Source of the DNA: Kitasatospora paranensis
GTDB taxonomy: Bacteria; Actinomycetota; Actinomycetes; Streptomycetales; Streptomycetaceae
NCBI RefSeq assembly: GCF_039544005.1
Contig: NZ_BAABKV010000001.1
Location: 868,001 to 932,000, forward strand
Direction: 5' to 3'
Length of the DNA stretch: 64,000 nucleotides
Shown: positions 56,042 through 64,000 of the stretch, in pieces
Layout: each line of letters begins with the position of its first letter
How positions within the stretch are numbered: the first letter of the stretch is position 1
Notes under the pieces: generated by a model
What the model was told of the DNA's origin: nothing
Database searches by the model: none
Seen by the model: only the letters and a program-made list of their open reading frames with translations
Made by a program: the position numbers and the translations under genes

Positions 56042-56230
56042 GGTGCCGGTCCCTCCGCGGAGAGGCGGGACGAGCGCTCGGGGGGCGGAGCGCACGGGTG
56101 CCGGCTCGGTACCGGACCCGCAGCCGATTCTTCCGAGGCCGGGCGGCGGACGATCGCTGCACCGTTTCTGCACCGCTGGGATCCCGCACAGCTCGGACGG
56201 CCCCGACCCGGCCCCGACCCGGCGCCGGGG

Positions 56231-57370
56231 TCAGCGGCGGCGGGTCACCGCGAGCACCGCCATGTCGTCGTCGCGCGGGCCGCCCGTCCACCGTGCCACG
56301 TCCCGCACCAGGGCGTCGACCAGCTCCCCGGGGCCGTCGAACGGGCCCAGCGGCGCGAGCCGTACGGCGGGGTCGTAGAACTCCCCCGCACCGTCCCGGG
56401 CCTCCGTCACACCGTCGGTGATCAGCAGCAGCGTGTCCCCGGGCTCGAAGGGCCACTCCTCGGGCGCGGGGCGCGACAGCCCGAGCCCGCCCATTCCCAG
56501 CGGCAGGCCGGGCTCCCGGGCGTCCAGCAGACTCACCGCCCGCTCCCGGCCGTCCAGCAGGTAGGGCCCGGGGTGGCCGCAGTTCAGCACCCGCAGCCCG
56601 GCCCCGCCGCGCGGCACCTCGCCGAGCAGCGCGGTGATGAACCCCTCCATCCGCAGCTCCTCCTCGGCGTGCGCGCTCTCCCGGGCCAGGGCGTGCTCCA
56701 GACCGTCGGCGAGCGCCACCAGGTCCGGCGCACGGTCCGCCGTCTCCCGGAACGCCCCGAGCAGGACGGACACCGCCGCCACCGCCTTCAAGCCCTTGCC
56801 CCGGACGTCCGCGATCAGCACCCGCACCCCGAACGGCGTCTCCTGCAGCGCGTACGCGTCGCCGCCGATCAGCGCGTCGGTCTCGGCCGCGCGGTAGCAC
56901 GCGGCGACGGCCAGCGGCCCCACCCGGGCGGGCGGCATCGGCAGTACGGCCTGCTGCGCGGCCTCCGCGACCGAGCGGACGGCCTCCAGCCGGCGCCCGT
57001 GGCGGGCGATCAGCCGGTTCAGCCAGAGGCCGATCAGGGCGGCGAACACCGTGTTCGCGAGCTCCAGGTAGCCGGACCTGGTGCCGATCGAGCCGTCCCG
57101 GATCGTCAGCACCACCACGCCCAGCACGACGGCCGCGCCGACCGCGACGGTGTCGCGCAGCGACAGCAGCGCACCGGCCAGCACCGAGGCGGCGGCCAGC
57201 ATCGGATCGCCCCAGTAGTCGGCGGGCTCCAGGGAGTTCCAGACCAGCCCGGCGACGATCAGCACCCACGGCACCAGCCGCACGTAGCGGGGCCACTGCC
57301 CGGACATCGATGCCACGGCCAACCACGATTCCCATCCGGAGAGCGGGCGTTTCCCCAGTATCCACCGCAC
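56231..57370 (-). CDS. Membrane-bound SpoIIE-type PP2C phosphatase
   Basis: About 379 residues; GTG 57370 chosen, ATG 57307 is an alternative. The N-terminus has about four membrane helices (for example LVPWVLIVAGLVWNSL, MLAAASVLAGALLSL, TVAVGAAVVLGVVVLTI, LANTVFAALIGLWLNRL). The C-terminal PP2C/SpoIIE domain keeps the metal aspartates: DALIGGDAYAL, VLIADVRGKGLKAVA, NCGHPGPYLL, LLLITDGVTEARD, RDDDMAVLAVTRR. It should dephosphorylate an anti-sigma-factor antagonist (STAS) protein, as in other streptomycete rsbU-like systems. The partner is not encoded nearby. Confidence 0.9.
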   Translation of the reverse strand: MRWILGKRPLSGWESWLAVASMSGQWPRYVRLVPWVLIVAGLVWNSLEPADYWGDPMLAAASVLAGALLSLRDTVAVGAAVVLGVVVLTIRDGSIGTRSGYLELANTVFAALIGLWLNRLIARHGRRLEAVRSVAEAAQQAVLPMPPARVGPLAVAACYRAAETDALIGGDAYALQETPFGVRVLIADVRGKGLKAVAAVSVLLGAFRETADRAPDLVALADGLEHALARESAHAEEELRMEGFITALLGEVPRGGAGLRVLNCGHPGPYLLDGRERAVSLLDAREPGLPLGMGGLGLSRPAPEEWPFEPGDTLLLITDGVTEARDGAGEFYDPAVRLAPLGPFDGPGELVDALVRDVARWTGGPRDDDMAVLAVTRRR

Positions 57371-57514
57371 CCGCACCGCCCCGCCCTGCCGGACACCCCG
57401 ACCGGGGGACTCCGCGCGGCCTGCCGGGCGGGCGCTCCGGTGGCGGCCCGTCCACCCGGCAGGCCGCCGGAAATCGACTGGACCGGCAGGGGCCGGCCGG
57501 GTTGGCTGAGCGGC

Positions 57515-58052
57515 ATGACCGACATCCGTACCGACCGCCTGCTGCTGCGCCCTGGCGGGAATCCGACCTCGCCCCGTGGGCGGCGATGAACGCCGACCCC
57601 TGGTCCGCGAGCACCTGGGCCCGGTGCTCACCCGGGAGCAGGCCGACGCCTCGGTGGCGGCCTTCCGGGCCGACTTCGAGGCGCGGGGCTACGGCTGGTG
57701 GGCCGTCGAGGTCCTCGCCGACGGGGAGTTCGTGGGCTTCGCGGGCCTCGACCGGGTGGACGACGGGCTGCCCTTCTCCGGGGTGGAGGTCGGCTGGCGG
57801 CTCGTCCGCCCGGCCTGGGGCCACGGCTACGCCACCGAGGCCGGCCGCGCCGCCCTGGCCTTCGGCTTCGAGACCCTCGGCCGGTCCGAGATCCTGGCCG
57901 TGACGACCGCGGGCAACCTCCGCTCGCAGGCCGTGATGCAGCGGCTCGGCATGACCCGGGACCCGGCCGACGACTTCGACGACCCGGATGCCCCTGAGGG
58001 CCCGCTGCGCCGCAACGTGCTGTACCGGATCGCCCGCGGCTCGCTGGGCTGA
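57515..58052 (+). CDS. GNAT family acetyltransferase (RimJ/RimL type), two frame breaks
   Basis: ATG 57515. MTDIRTDRLLLRP is followed by a break at about 57552 (CC(C)TGG) giving WRESDLAPWAAMNADP, then another at about 57598 (CCC(x)TGG) giving LVREHLGPVLTREQADASVAAF. The rest is GNAT_3: FVGFAGLDRVDDGLPFSGVEVGWRLVRPAWGHGYATEAGRAALAFGFETLG, including the RPxxxGxGYA acetyl-CoA loop (WGHGYATEA). About 179 residues. Both breaks are net one-base losses next to CCTGG. Substrate is unknown. Confidence 0.82.
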
Positions 58053-58067
58053 ACGGGCCGGCCGCGC

Positions 58068-60227
58068 TCATCCCGCGCGGTCCGGCGCACCGGGCCCACC
58101 CGCAGGGCCGGACGGCAGGAGCTGCTCCGTCCAGACGACCTTCCCGGTCGGGGTGCGGCGGCTGCCCCAGCGGTCGCTGAGCCGGGCGACCAGGAAGAGA
58201 CCGCGGCCGCCCTCGTCGGTCGGCCGGGCGCGGCGCAGGCGGGGCCGGTCCGGGCCGGGATCGGCGACCTCGCAGGTCAGCCGCTCGTCCCTGATCAGGC
58301 GGAGGACGACCGGCCCGCCGGCGTACCGCACCGCATTGGTGACCAGTTCGCTGACGATCAGTTCGGTGGTGAGGGCCAGCTCCGCCAGGCCCCAGGCGGC
58401 CAGCCGGTCGACGGCGGCCGCGCGGGCCGCGCCGACGGCAGCCGGGTCGGCCGGGAACTCCCAGCGCGCCACCGCCCCCGCGGGCAGGGTCCGTACCCGG
58501 GCGAGCAGCAGGGCCAGGTCGCTGCCGGGCGGCTCGGTCAGGACACCGGCCAGCACCCGGTGGCCCAGGCCGCCGATCGGCCCGGCGTCCGCCGCGGCGC
58601 GGTGCACCTGCTCCGCGATGCGGGCGACCGCGGCCTCCTCGGAGCCGCCCGCCCGCCGCACGAGGCCCTCGGTGCAGAGCGCCAGGACGCTGCCGGGGCG
58701 CACGTCCACCCGGATCGACCCGAACGGGGCGGACCCGACGCCCAGGGGCGGCCCCGGCTCTGCCGCCGGCGGCGGCAGCGGGCCGGTCTCCGGATCCACG
58801 ATCAGCGGCAGGCGGTGGCCCGCGCCCGCGAGTTCGCAGCTCCCGTCCACCGGGTCGTAGACGGCATAGAGGCAGGTGGGCCCGTCGGTCGCGGCCACGC
58901 CGGGGCGCCGGCCCGGGCGGTCGGTCGCGGCCAGGTGGGTGACCAGGTCGTCGAGGTGGGTGAGCAGGTCCTCGGGCGGCAGGTCCAGGTCGGCGAGGGT
59001 GCGGACGGCGGTGCGCAGCCGGGCCATGGTGGCGGTGGCCTCGGGCCCGTGGCCGCGGGCGTCGCCGATTACCAGGGCGAGCCGGGCCGAGGAGAGCGGG
59101 ATGGCGTCGTACCAGACGCCGCTGATCCGCTCGGCGGACGCGGCCGGGACGTAGCTGCCGACCGTCAGGGCGGCGCCGAGGTGCAGTTCGGGGCGGGGCA
59201 GCAGGCTCTGCTGGAGGTTCTGCACGATGTGCAGTTCGCGGGTGTAGCGGCGGGCGTTGTCGATGCCGAGTGCGGCGCTCGTGGCGACCTCCTCGGCGGC
59301 CGCGGCGTCCTCCTGGACGAAGCCGGGCCGCTCCCCCGTCCGCCACAGGCCCACGCAGCCGAGCACCAGGCCGCGGGCCAGCAGCGGCAGCAGCAGGAAG
59401 CTGGTGGCCCGGGCGGGCAGCAGCAGCCGTTCCCGGTCGGGCTGGCCGGCCACGAGCCCGCGCAGCCCTTCGAGGTCGTTCAGGAAGCGGGCCTCCCCGT
59501 TGCGCAGGAAGGCGCTCTCCTCCGTCCGGAGGCGGATCTCCGCGTCCACGGGGTACACCTCGGACGGCCACGGCGCGTCGGCCGGGGCGACGGCGGCGCG
59601 GCGCAGCGGTCCGCCGGCGAGGAAGGCGTCCGGTTCCTCGCCGCGGACGACGGCCTCGGTCAGGTCGACGGCCGCGAGGTCGGCCACGGCGGGGACGAAG
59701 GCGCGGGCGAGTTCCTCGGCGCAGCGGGTGACGTCGAGCGACTGGCCGATGCCCCGGGCGGCCTGGTCGACGAGTTCGATGCGCCGCTGCGCGGCGTACT
59801 GCCCGGTGAGGTCGGCGAGGGTGAGCAGGGCGCCGGAGGCCCTGCCGTCGTCGTCCTCGGTGCGGACGGCGGAGAGCGAGAGGACGAGTTCCCGGTCGCA
59901 GGCGGCCGGTCGCAGGGTCAGCACCCAGCCGGTCAGGGGTTCACCGCTGTCGATGACGTGGCGGATCCGGCCGGTGACGGTGTCGGCGTCGTGGGCGGCG
60001 AGGACGTCGGCCAGCCGCCGTGGCCGGTCGGGAAGGGCCGTCGCCGCCGGGGCGTGCGCGGCCAGCCAGTGCGGGAGGTTGCTCCGGACGACGGTGAGGT
60101 CGGTGTCCAGGGCGGCCACGCCGAACGCCGCCTGCGTGAACAGGGCGTGCAGCAGGCCGCGTTCCCATCGCGGTGGGCCGGTGCCGGAGGCATCGGTGCC
60201 CGGGCCGGAGCCCGACCGGTCCGCCAT
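58068..60227 (-). CDS. Multidomain PAS-GAF-SpoIIE-HATPase regulator with degenerate phosphatase site
   Basis: A 719-residue protein from ATG 60227 (GGAAGGAG upstream). Order: PAS (about 25-145), GAF (about 165-328), SpoIIE/PP2C (about 345-580), anti-sigma-factor-type HATPase (about 585-705). In the PP2C part the usual GGDWYD is SGVWYD (369-374); GDARGHG (388-394) keeps its Asp; the TDG motif is TEG (519-521) and the terminal DD is SD (569-570). The HATPase keeps N-box ELVTNA (627-632), G1 DPGPD (656-660) and G2 GGRGLFL (673-679). So kinase/anti-sigma function is likely and phosphatase function is doubtful. Soluble; no membrane helix. Confidence 0.88.
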   Translation of the reverse strand: MADRSGSGPGTDASGTGPPRWERGLLHALFTQAAFGVAALDTDLTVVRSNLPHWLAAHAPAATALPDRPRRLADVLAAHDADTVTGRIRHVIDSGEPLTGWVLTLRPAACDRELVLSLSAVRTEDDDGRASGALLTLADLTGQYAAQRRIELVDQAARGIGQSLDVTRCAEELARAFVPAVADLAAVDLTEAVVRGEEPDAFLAGGPLRRAAVAPADAPWPSEVYPVDAEIRLRTEESAFLRNGEARFLNDLEGLRGLVAGQPDRERLLLPARATSFLLLPLLARGLVLGCVGLWRTGERPGFVQEDAAAAEEVATSAALGIDNARRYTRELHIVQNLQQSLLPRPELHLGAALTVGSYVPAASAERISGVWYDAIPLSSARLALVIGDARGHGPEATATMARLRTAVRTLADLDLPPEDLLTHLDDLVTHLAATDRPGRRPGVAATDGPTCLYAVYDPVDGSCELAGAGHRLPLIVDPETGPLPPPAAEPGPPLGVGSAPFGSIRVDVRPGSVLALCTEGLVRRAGGSEEAAVARIAEQVHRAAADAGPIGGLGHRVLAGVLTEPPGSDLALLLARVRTLPAGAVARWEFPADPAAVGAARAAAVDRLAAWGLAELALTTELIVSELVTNAVRYAGGPVVLRLIRDERLTCEVADPGPDRPRLRRARPTDEGGRGLFLVARLSDRWGSRRTPTGKVVWTEQLLPSGPAGGPGAPDRAG

Positions 60228-60379
60228 GGCAGACGGCTCCTTCCGTTCCCGCGGCGCGGTACGGCGTTCGCACCCGCACCTCCACGGTACGGCGGCGGGA
60301 CGCGCCCGGACGGGCAACGGCGGTCGGGCCGGCCGGCCTCCCGCGGGGCCCGCCCGGGGTGGCATGAGAGCGTGGCGGC

Positions 60380-60958
60380 ATGAGCGAGACGATCACGGTC
60401 ACCACCTGGCACCTGGAGCAGACCTCCCCGGATGACCTGGTGCGGCCGGCCCCGCGCGCCGGGGAGGCCGATCTGCCGGTGGTGCTGGCCGAACGGACCG
60501 GCCCGGAGTTCGCCCGGTTCCTCTACACCGCGGTGGGCGGGCCCTGGTCGTGGACGGACCGGCTGCCGTGGACATACCGGCAGTGGCAGGAGTGGCTCGC
60601 CGGGGAGGGCGTCGAGACCTGGGTGGCGTGGGTGGCCGGCACTCCGGCCGGGTACGTCCAGCTGGAGCCCCGTCCGGGCGGCGAGGTGGAGATCGTGTAC
60701 TTCGGTCTGCTGCCGGACTTCATCGGCCAGGGTCTGGGCAGCCGCCTGCTCGCCGACGGGATCGCCCGCGCCTGGGACCTCGCCGACCGGCATCCGGCAC
60801 TGCCGCGGACCGCCAGGGTCACCGTCCACACCTGTTCACTGGACGGCCCGGCGGCGCTGCGCACCTACCGGGCGCGCGGGTTCCGGGAGGCCAGGACGGA
60901 GTCGGCCGAGCAGCCGGTCGTCGCGGCGCCCGGCCCGTGGCCGGGCGCCGACGGCTGA
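60380..60958 (+). CDS. GNAT family N-acetyltransferase
   Basis: A 192-residue protein. The fold core is at about residues 80-175: TWVAWVAGTPAGYVQLEP, EVEIVYFGLLPDFIGQGLGSRLLADGIARAWDL (acetyl-CoA loop GQGLGS), VTVHTCSLDGPAALRTYRARGFREART. The N-terminal part (WSWTDRLPWTYRQWQEWLA) is a substrate-binding cap. Substrate unknown. It is divergent from the PAS-SpoIIE gene and convergent with glyA. Confidence 0.85.
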   Translation: MSETITVTTWHLEQTSPDDLVRPAPRAGEADLPVVLAERTGPEFARFLYTAVGGPWSWTDRLPWTYRQWQEWLAGEGVETWVAWVAGTPAGYVQLEPRPGGEVEIVYFGLLPDFIGQGLGSRLLADGIARAWDLADRHPALPRTARVTVHTCSLDGPAALRTYRARGFREARTESAEQPVVAAPGPWPGADG

Positions 60959-60964
60959 CGGACC

Positions 60965-60996
60965 GGTCCGGCGGCGGAGCGGACCGCCGACGGACC
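60965..60996. terminator. Hairpin between the acetyltransferase and glyA
   Basis: GGTCCG (60965-60970) pairs with CGGACC (60991-60996), extended by GC pairs with one bulge, in the 51-base gap between convergent genes. Confidence 0.5.
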
Positions 60997-61009
60997 GGAC
61001 CGGCCGCCG

Positions 61010-62494
61010 TCAGACCAGGTCGAGACCCGGGTAGAGCGGGAAGTCCGTGAGCAGGTCGGCGGCCCGCTTCGCGACCGCGTCGCGGGCCTGGGGGTCGAGC
61101 ACGTACCGGGCCCTGGACTCCCGGCCGGTGCCGGGGTCGGTGGGTGCGGTGGCGGCGAGGACGGTGGTGATCAGGTCGGCGATCTCGTCCATCTCGGCCG
61201 GGCCGAGGCCGCGGGTGGTGAGCGCCGGGGTGCCGATCCGCACGCCGGAGGTGTACCAGGCGCCATTCGGGTCCTGCGGGACGGCGTTGCGGTTGGTCAC
61301 CACGCCGGAGTCCAGCAGCGCGGCCTCGGCCTGACGGCCGGTCAGCCCGGAGCCGGAGACGTCGAGCAGCACGAGGTGGTTGTCGGTGCCGCCGGTGACC
61401 AGGCGCACCCCGCGCCGCAGCAGGCCCTCGGCGAGCGCCCGGGCGTTGTCGACGACGCGCTGCGCGTAGTCCCGGAACTCGGGGCGGCGGGCCTCCGCGA
61501 GGGCCACCGCCTTGGCCGCCATGACGTGCGGCAGCGGGCCGCCGAGCACCATCGGGCAGCCCCGGTCGACGTGTTCGGCCAGCTCGGCGTCGCACAGCAC
61601 GAGGCCGCCGCGCGGTCCGCGCAGCGACTTGTGGGTGGTGCTGGTGACGATCTGCGCGTGCGGAACGGGGTCGAAGTCGCCGGTGAGGACCTTGCCGGCG
61701 ACCAGGCCCGCGAAGTGCGCCATGTCGACCATGAGCGTCGCCCCGACCTCGTCGGCGATTTCGCGCATCAGGCGGAAGTTGACCAGGCGCGGGTAGGCGG
61801 AGTAGCCGGCGACCAGGACGAGCGGGCGGAACTCCCGTGCGGTGGCCCGCAGGGCGTCGTAGTCGAGCAGGCCCGTCCCCGGGTCGGTGCCGTAGCTGCG
61901 CTGGTCGAACATCTTGCCGGAGAGGTTGGGGCGGAAGCCGTGCGTGAGGTGGCCGCCCGCGTCCAGGGACATCCCCAGCAGCCGCTGGTCGCCCAGCTCC
62001 CTGCGCAGTTCGGCCCAGTCGCCGTCGGTGAGGTCGTTGACGTTCCGGACGCCGGCCCGGCGCAGCGCCGGGCCCTCCACCCGCTGCGAGAGGATCGCCC
62101 AGTAGGCGACGAGGTTGGCGTCGATCCCGGAGTGCGGCTGGACATAGGCGTGTTCGGCGCCGAAGAGCTCGCGGGCGTGCTCGGCGGCGAGCGCCTCGAC
62201 GGTGTCCACGTTGCGGCAGCCGGCGTAGAAGCGGCGGCCGACGGTGCCCTCCGCGTACTTGTCGCTGAACCAGTTGCCCATGGTCAGCAGCACGGCGGGA
62301 GAGGCGTAGTTCTCGCTGGCGATCAGCTTGAGCGAGGCCCGCTGGTCCTCGACCTCGGCGCCGATGGCGTCGGCGACGCGCGGTTCGACGTCGCGCACGA
62401 CGTCGATGGCGCTGCGGAATGCGGTGGCGGCCGCCGGTACGACGGCGGTGTGCGGGGAGGACGGAACGGCGGAAGGGATGCCGGGCGTGGCCAA
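61010..62494 (-). CDS. glyA: Serine hydroxymethyltransferase, TTG start
   Basis: A 494-residue protein. The start is TTG 62494, chosen because GAGGAG lies just before it and there is no ATG or GTG nearby. [60 protein letters not shown], and the PLP lysine in [15 protein letters not shown] (about Lys289). It carries the extra segment (about 145-170) of the long actinobacterial SHMT type. It interconverts serine and glycine while charging tetrahydrofolate. A ZTP riboswitch in the leader links it to purine/one-carbon shortage. The RBS is only about 15 bases beyond the aptamer, so control is probably at translation start. Confidence 0.96.
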   Translation of the reverse strand: MATPGIPSAVPSSPHTAVVPAAATAFRSAIDVVRDVEPRVADAIGAEVEDQRASLKLIASENYASPAVLLTMGNWFSDKYAEGTVGRRFYAGCRNVDTVEALAAEHARELFGAEHAYVQPHSGIDANLVAYWAILSQRVEGPALRRAGVRNVNDLTDGDWAELRRELGDQRLLGMSLDAGGHLTHGFRPNLSGKMFDQRSYGTDPGTGLLDYDALRATAREFRPLVLVAGYSAYPRLVNFRLMREIADEVGATLMVDMAHFAGLVAGKVLTGDFDPVPHAQIVTSTTHKSLRGPRGGLVLCDAELAEHVDRGCPMVLGGPLPHVMAAKAVALAEARRPEFRDYAQRVVDNARALAEGLLRRGVRLVTGGTDNHLVLLDVSGSGLTGRQAEAALLDSGVVTNRNAVPQDPNGAWYTSGVRIGTPALTTRGLGPAEMDEIADLITTVLAATAPTDPGTGRESRARYVLDPQARDAVAKRAADLLTDFPLYPGLDLV

Positions 62495-62519
62495 GGCGGT
62501 CTCCTCATGACGATTCGAA

Positions 62520-62604
62520 GGCCCAGGCGCACGGCGACAGCGTGAGACACGGAGCCGCTCCCCGATGGTCGAGTCCATCCCTGCGCGCCAGTCACGGCTC
62601 GCCG
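62520..62604 (-). ncRNA. ZTP (pfl) riboswitch in the glyA leader
   Basis: Reading on the minus strand, the two conserved blocks are present: CCGTGACTGGCG (to 62586) and CGGGGAGC (62564-62557) with GCGCCTGGGC (62530-62521). These are the hallmark blocks of the pfl RNA motif, which binds the purine precursor ZMP/ZTP and turns on folate and purine genes, glyA among them. A short variable hairpin (GATGG/CCATC) follows the first block, and a longer insert lies between CGGGGAGC and the last block, as usual. The -10 box TAGGCT is at 62612-62607. Confidence 0.85.
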
Positions 62605-62606
62605 CG

Positions 62607-62612
62607 AGCCTA
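62607..62612 (-). promoter_or_regulatory. -10 box of the glyA promoter
   Basis: TAGGCT on the minus strand, just upstream of the aptamer, predicts a start near 62600 and a leader of about 105 bases. Confidence 0.5.
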
Positions 62613-62816
62613 GCAACGCGAGCGCCGCGCCGCACAGGCCCCCTCGTGTCGCCCGCCTCCGTACGCACCGCCGGCGCGAGCACCACCAGGCACCTGGGTG
62701 CGCTCACTTCGGTGGCGAGGCGGACGTCGTCCGCCGGGTCCGCTGTACTGGTCGGGTGGGGGGTGAAGTGGAATAATCACCTCCGTTGCTGCGCGATCCG
62801 TCCGTTCGGAGGCTCC

Positions 62817-64000
62817 ATGCCAGGTGCGCGGGCCGCCCGGCCCGGTTCCGACCGCCGTACGGGCTTCGCGCTCGTGGGCCGTGGAACGGAGCTCCGTTCC
62901 CTCCTGACGGCTCTCCGGGACGGGCCCGCCGTGGCCTTCGTCGAGGGCGAGGCGGGAATCGGGAAGTCCCGGCTGCTGCGGGAGGCCGAGGACCGTATCC
63001 GGGCGGACGGTACGCCGGTGCTGCGGGGCGTGTGCCACCCGCTGCGCGAGCCGCTGCCCCTCGGTCCGGCGGTCGACGCGCTGCGCGACGGCTGGTCGTA
63101 CTTCGGGCCCGAGGCCCGGTTCGGCCCGGCCACGGCCGTCCTGGCGGCCTACCTGCCGGAACTCGCCGACCGGCTCCCCACCACAGCCCCGGACCCCGGG
63201 GACGGCAGCCGCGGCCAGCTGCTGATGCGCGCGGTGCACCAGGTCCTGGGGGCCCTGGGCCCGGCCGTGCTGATGATGGAGGACGTGCACTGGGCGGACG
63301 ACGCCACCCAGGACCTGCTGCTCCTGCTGGCCCGCAACCCGCCGGGCCGGCTGCGACTGGTCCTCACCTACCGGCCCGGCGACCTGCCCGGCGACGGCAA
63401 CGTACTGGGATCGCCCTACCGCCGCCCGGTCGGCGTCGGCGGCGCCGACATAGCGCTGCGGCCGCTCTCGCAGGCGCAGGTCCGCGAACTGGCGGTGTCG
63501 GTGATCGGCCCGGCGGCCAACGCCTCGCTCTGCCGGGAGCTGTTCGAACGCAGCGGCGGCATCCCGCTCGCCGCCGAGGAGGACCTCATCGTCCTGGCCG
63601 ACCACCTCACCCGGGCCGGTGGTGCGTCGGCGGCGCTAGAGAACGCCCGGGTGCCGCGCGCCCTGCAGGAAGCGGTGAACAGCCGGATCGAACCGCTCGG
63701 CACCGGTGCCACCGCCGCGGTGCAGGCCGCGGCCGTCCTGGCGGTCACCGCGAGCGAGGAACTCCTCGCGGCGGTCGCCGCTCTGACCGATGATCAGGCC
63801 GAGGACGCCGTCACCGCCGCACTCGAAGCCGGTGTCCTGGTCGAGAAGGATTCCGGCCGGTACGGCTTCCACCACGCGCTCGCCCGCCGGGCCGTCTACG
63901 ACAAGATCCCGGGCCCGCGCCGCCGCCGCCTGCACGCCCGCGCCGCCGAGGCGTTGGCCCGCCAGGACCCGCCCGCCCTGGTCCAGATCGCCCACCACAC
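62817..64000 (+). CDS. LuxR-type large ATP-binding regulator (N-terminal part, runs off right edge)
   Basis: The ATG at 62817 follows TCGGAGGC. The frame is open to the window end (about 394 residues). AAA-like module: FALVGRGTELRSLL, Walker A VEGEAGIGKSRLL, Walker B AVLMMEDVHWADD, LVLTYRPGDLPG, LPRALQEAVNSRIEPLG. This is the N-terminal half of a LAL regulator; its LuxR helix-turn-helix should lie outside. It is divergent from glyA. An AATAAT-type AT-rich spot at 62772-62777 may be its -10. Target genes lie probably downstream, not visible. Confidence 0.85.
   Translation, partial: MPGARAARPGSDRRTGFALVGRGTELRSLLTALRDGPAVAFVEGEAGIGKSRLLREAEDRIRADGTPVLRGVCHPLREPLPLGPAVDALRDGWSYFGPEARFGPATAVLAAYLPELADRLPTTAPDPGDGSRGQLLMRAVHQVLGALGPAVLMMEDVHWADDATQDLLLLLARNPPGRLRLVLTYRPGDLPGDGNVLGSPYRRPVGVGGADIALRPLSQAQVRELAVSVIGPAANASLCRELFERSGGIPLAAEEDLIVLADHLTRAGGASAALENARVPRALQEAVNSRIEPLGTGATAAVQAAAVLAVTASEELLAAVAALTDDQAEDAVTAALEAGVLVEKDSGRYGFHHALARRAVYDKIPGPRRRRLHARAAEALARQDPPALVQIAHH

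Overview
The window is very GC-rich actinobacterial DNA, almost certainly from Streptomycetaceae (Streptomyces or Kitasatospora). The evidence is the divergent snapalysin gene and LysR regulator (snpA/snpR), an Rpf-type secreted transglycosylase, small streptomycete families (DUF2180, DUF6126-like, DUF3224), twin SpoIIE-type phosphatases, dense GTG/TTG starts and many apparently leaderless genes. I see no rRNA, tRNA, CRISPR array, insertion sequence or prophage. It reads as an ordinary chromosomal arm or core-arm boundary with patchy accessory content.

Layout. 1-2.7 kb: the start of a large LuxR-type ATPase regulator, a small membrane protein and an ET79/aegerolysin-like secreted protein, linked by four copies of a TGAGTA-N5-TACTCA type site. 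2.8-6.3 kb: a PadR regulator with an FtsX-type ABC exporter. 6.4-9.1 kb: a ribbon-helix-helix/Fic-like toxin-antitoxin pair and small genes. 9.1-13 kb: an Rpf-like protein, a one-piece sigma factor fused to an extracellular CAP domain, and snpA/snpR. 14-25.5 kb: a cluster that looks devoted to peptidoglycan-peptide turnover (M20 peptidase, M55 D-aminopeptidase, S66 LD-carboxypeptidase, a dipeptide-type ABC importer without its ATPases, a PBP4-like DD-carboxypeptidase, a GHL10 hydrolase and an M15-like lipoprotein). 25.6-30.5 kb: VWA/MoxR pair, TetR and class II aldolase, small conserved genes. 30.7-37 kb: membrane proteins, a His-rich exported protein, an LCP cell-wall ligase, a sugar kinase and a secreted alpha-amylase.

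37-42.5 kb: Mut7-C RNase-like protein, then a fatty-acid oxidation module (DUF35 Zn-ribbon protein, acyl-CoA dehydrogenase, etfB, etfA and a TetR regulator) tied together by ACTGAGT-core palindromes. 42.6-45 kb: MarR plus a DrrAB-like exporter. 45-49.5 kb: NlpC/P60 endopeptidase, PPOX-fold enzyme, DUF4232 lipoprotein behind a structured leader, reductase, and a small protein resembling an inactivated serine-recombinase catalytic domain. 49.5-55.6 kb: two-gene xanthine-dehydrogenase-type molybdoenzyme and monomeric NADP isocitrate dehydrogenase. 56-60 kb: two SpoIIE-type proteins, the larger with a degenerate phosphatase site. 61-62.6 kb: glyA behind a clear ZTP (pfl) riboswitch. 62.8 kb to the end: a second LuxR-type ATPase regulator, cut by the window edge.

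An important caveat: thirteen otherwise intact genes carry sixteen single-base frame breaks, nearly all net one-base losses at short G/C runs. This is best read as sequence error, so I annotate those genes as whole with the breakpoints noted. Function calls rest on motif reading by eye; no searches were run.
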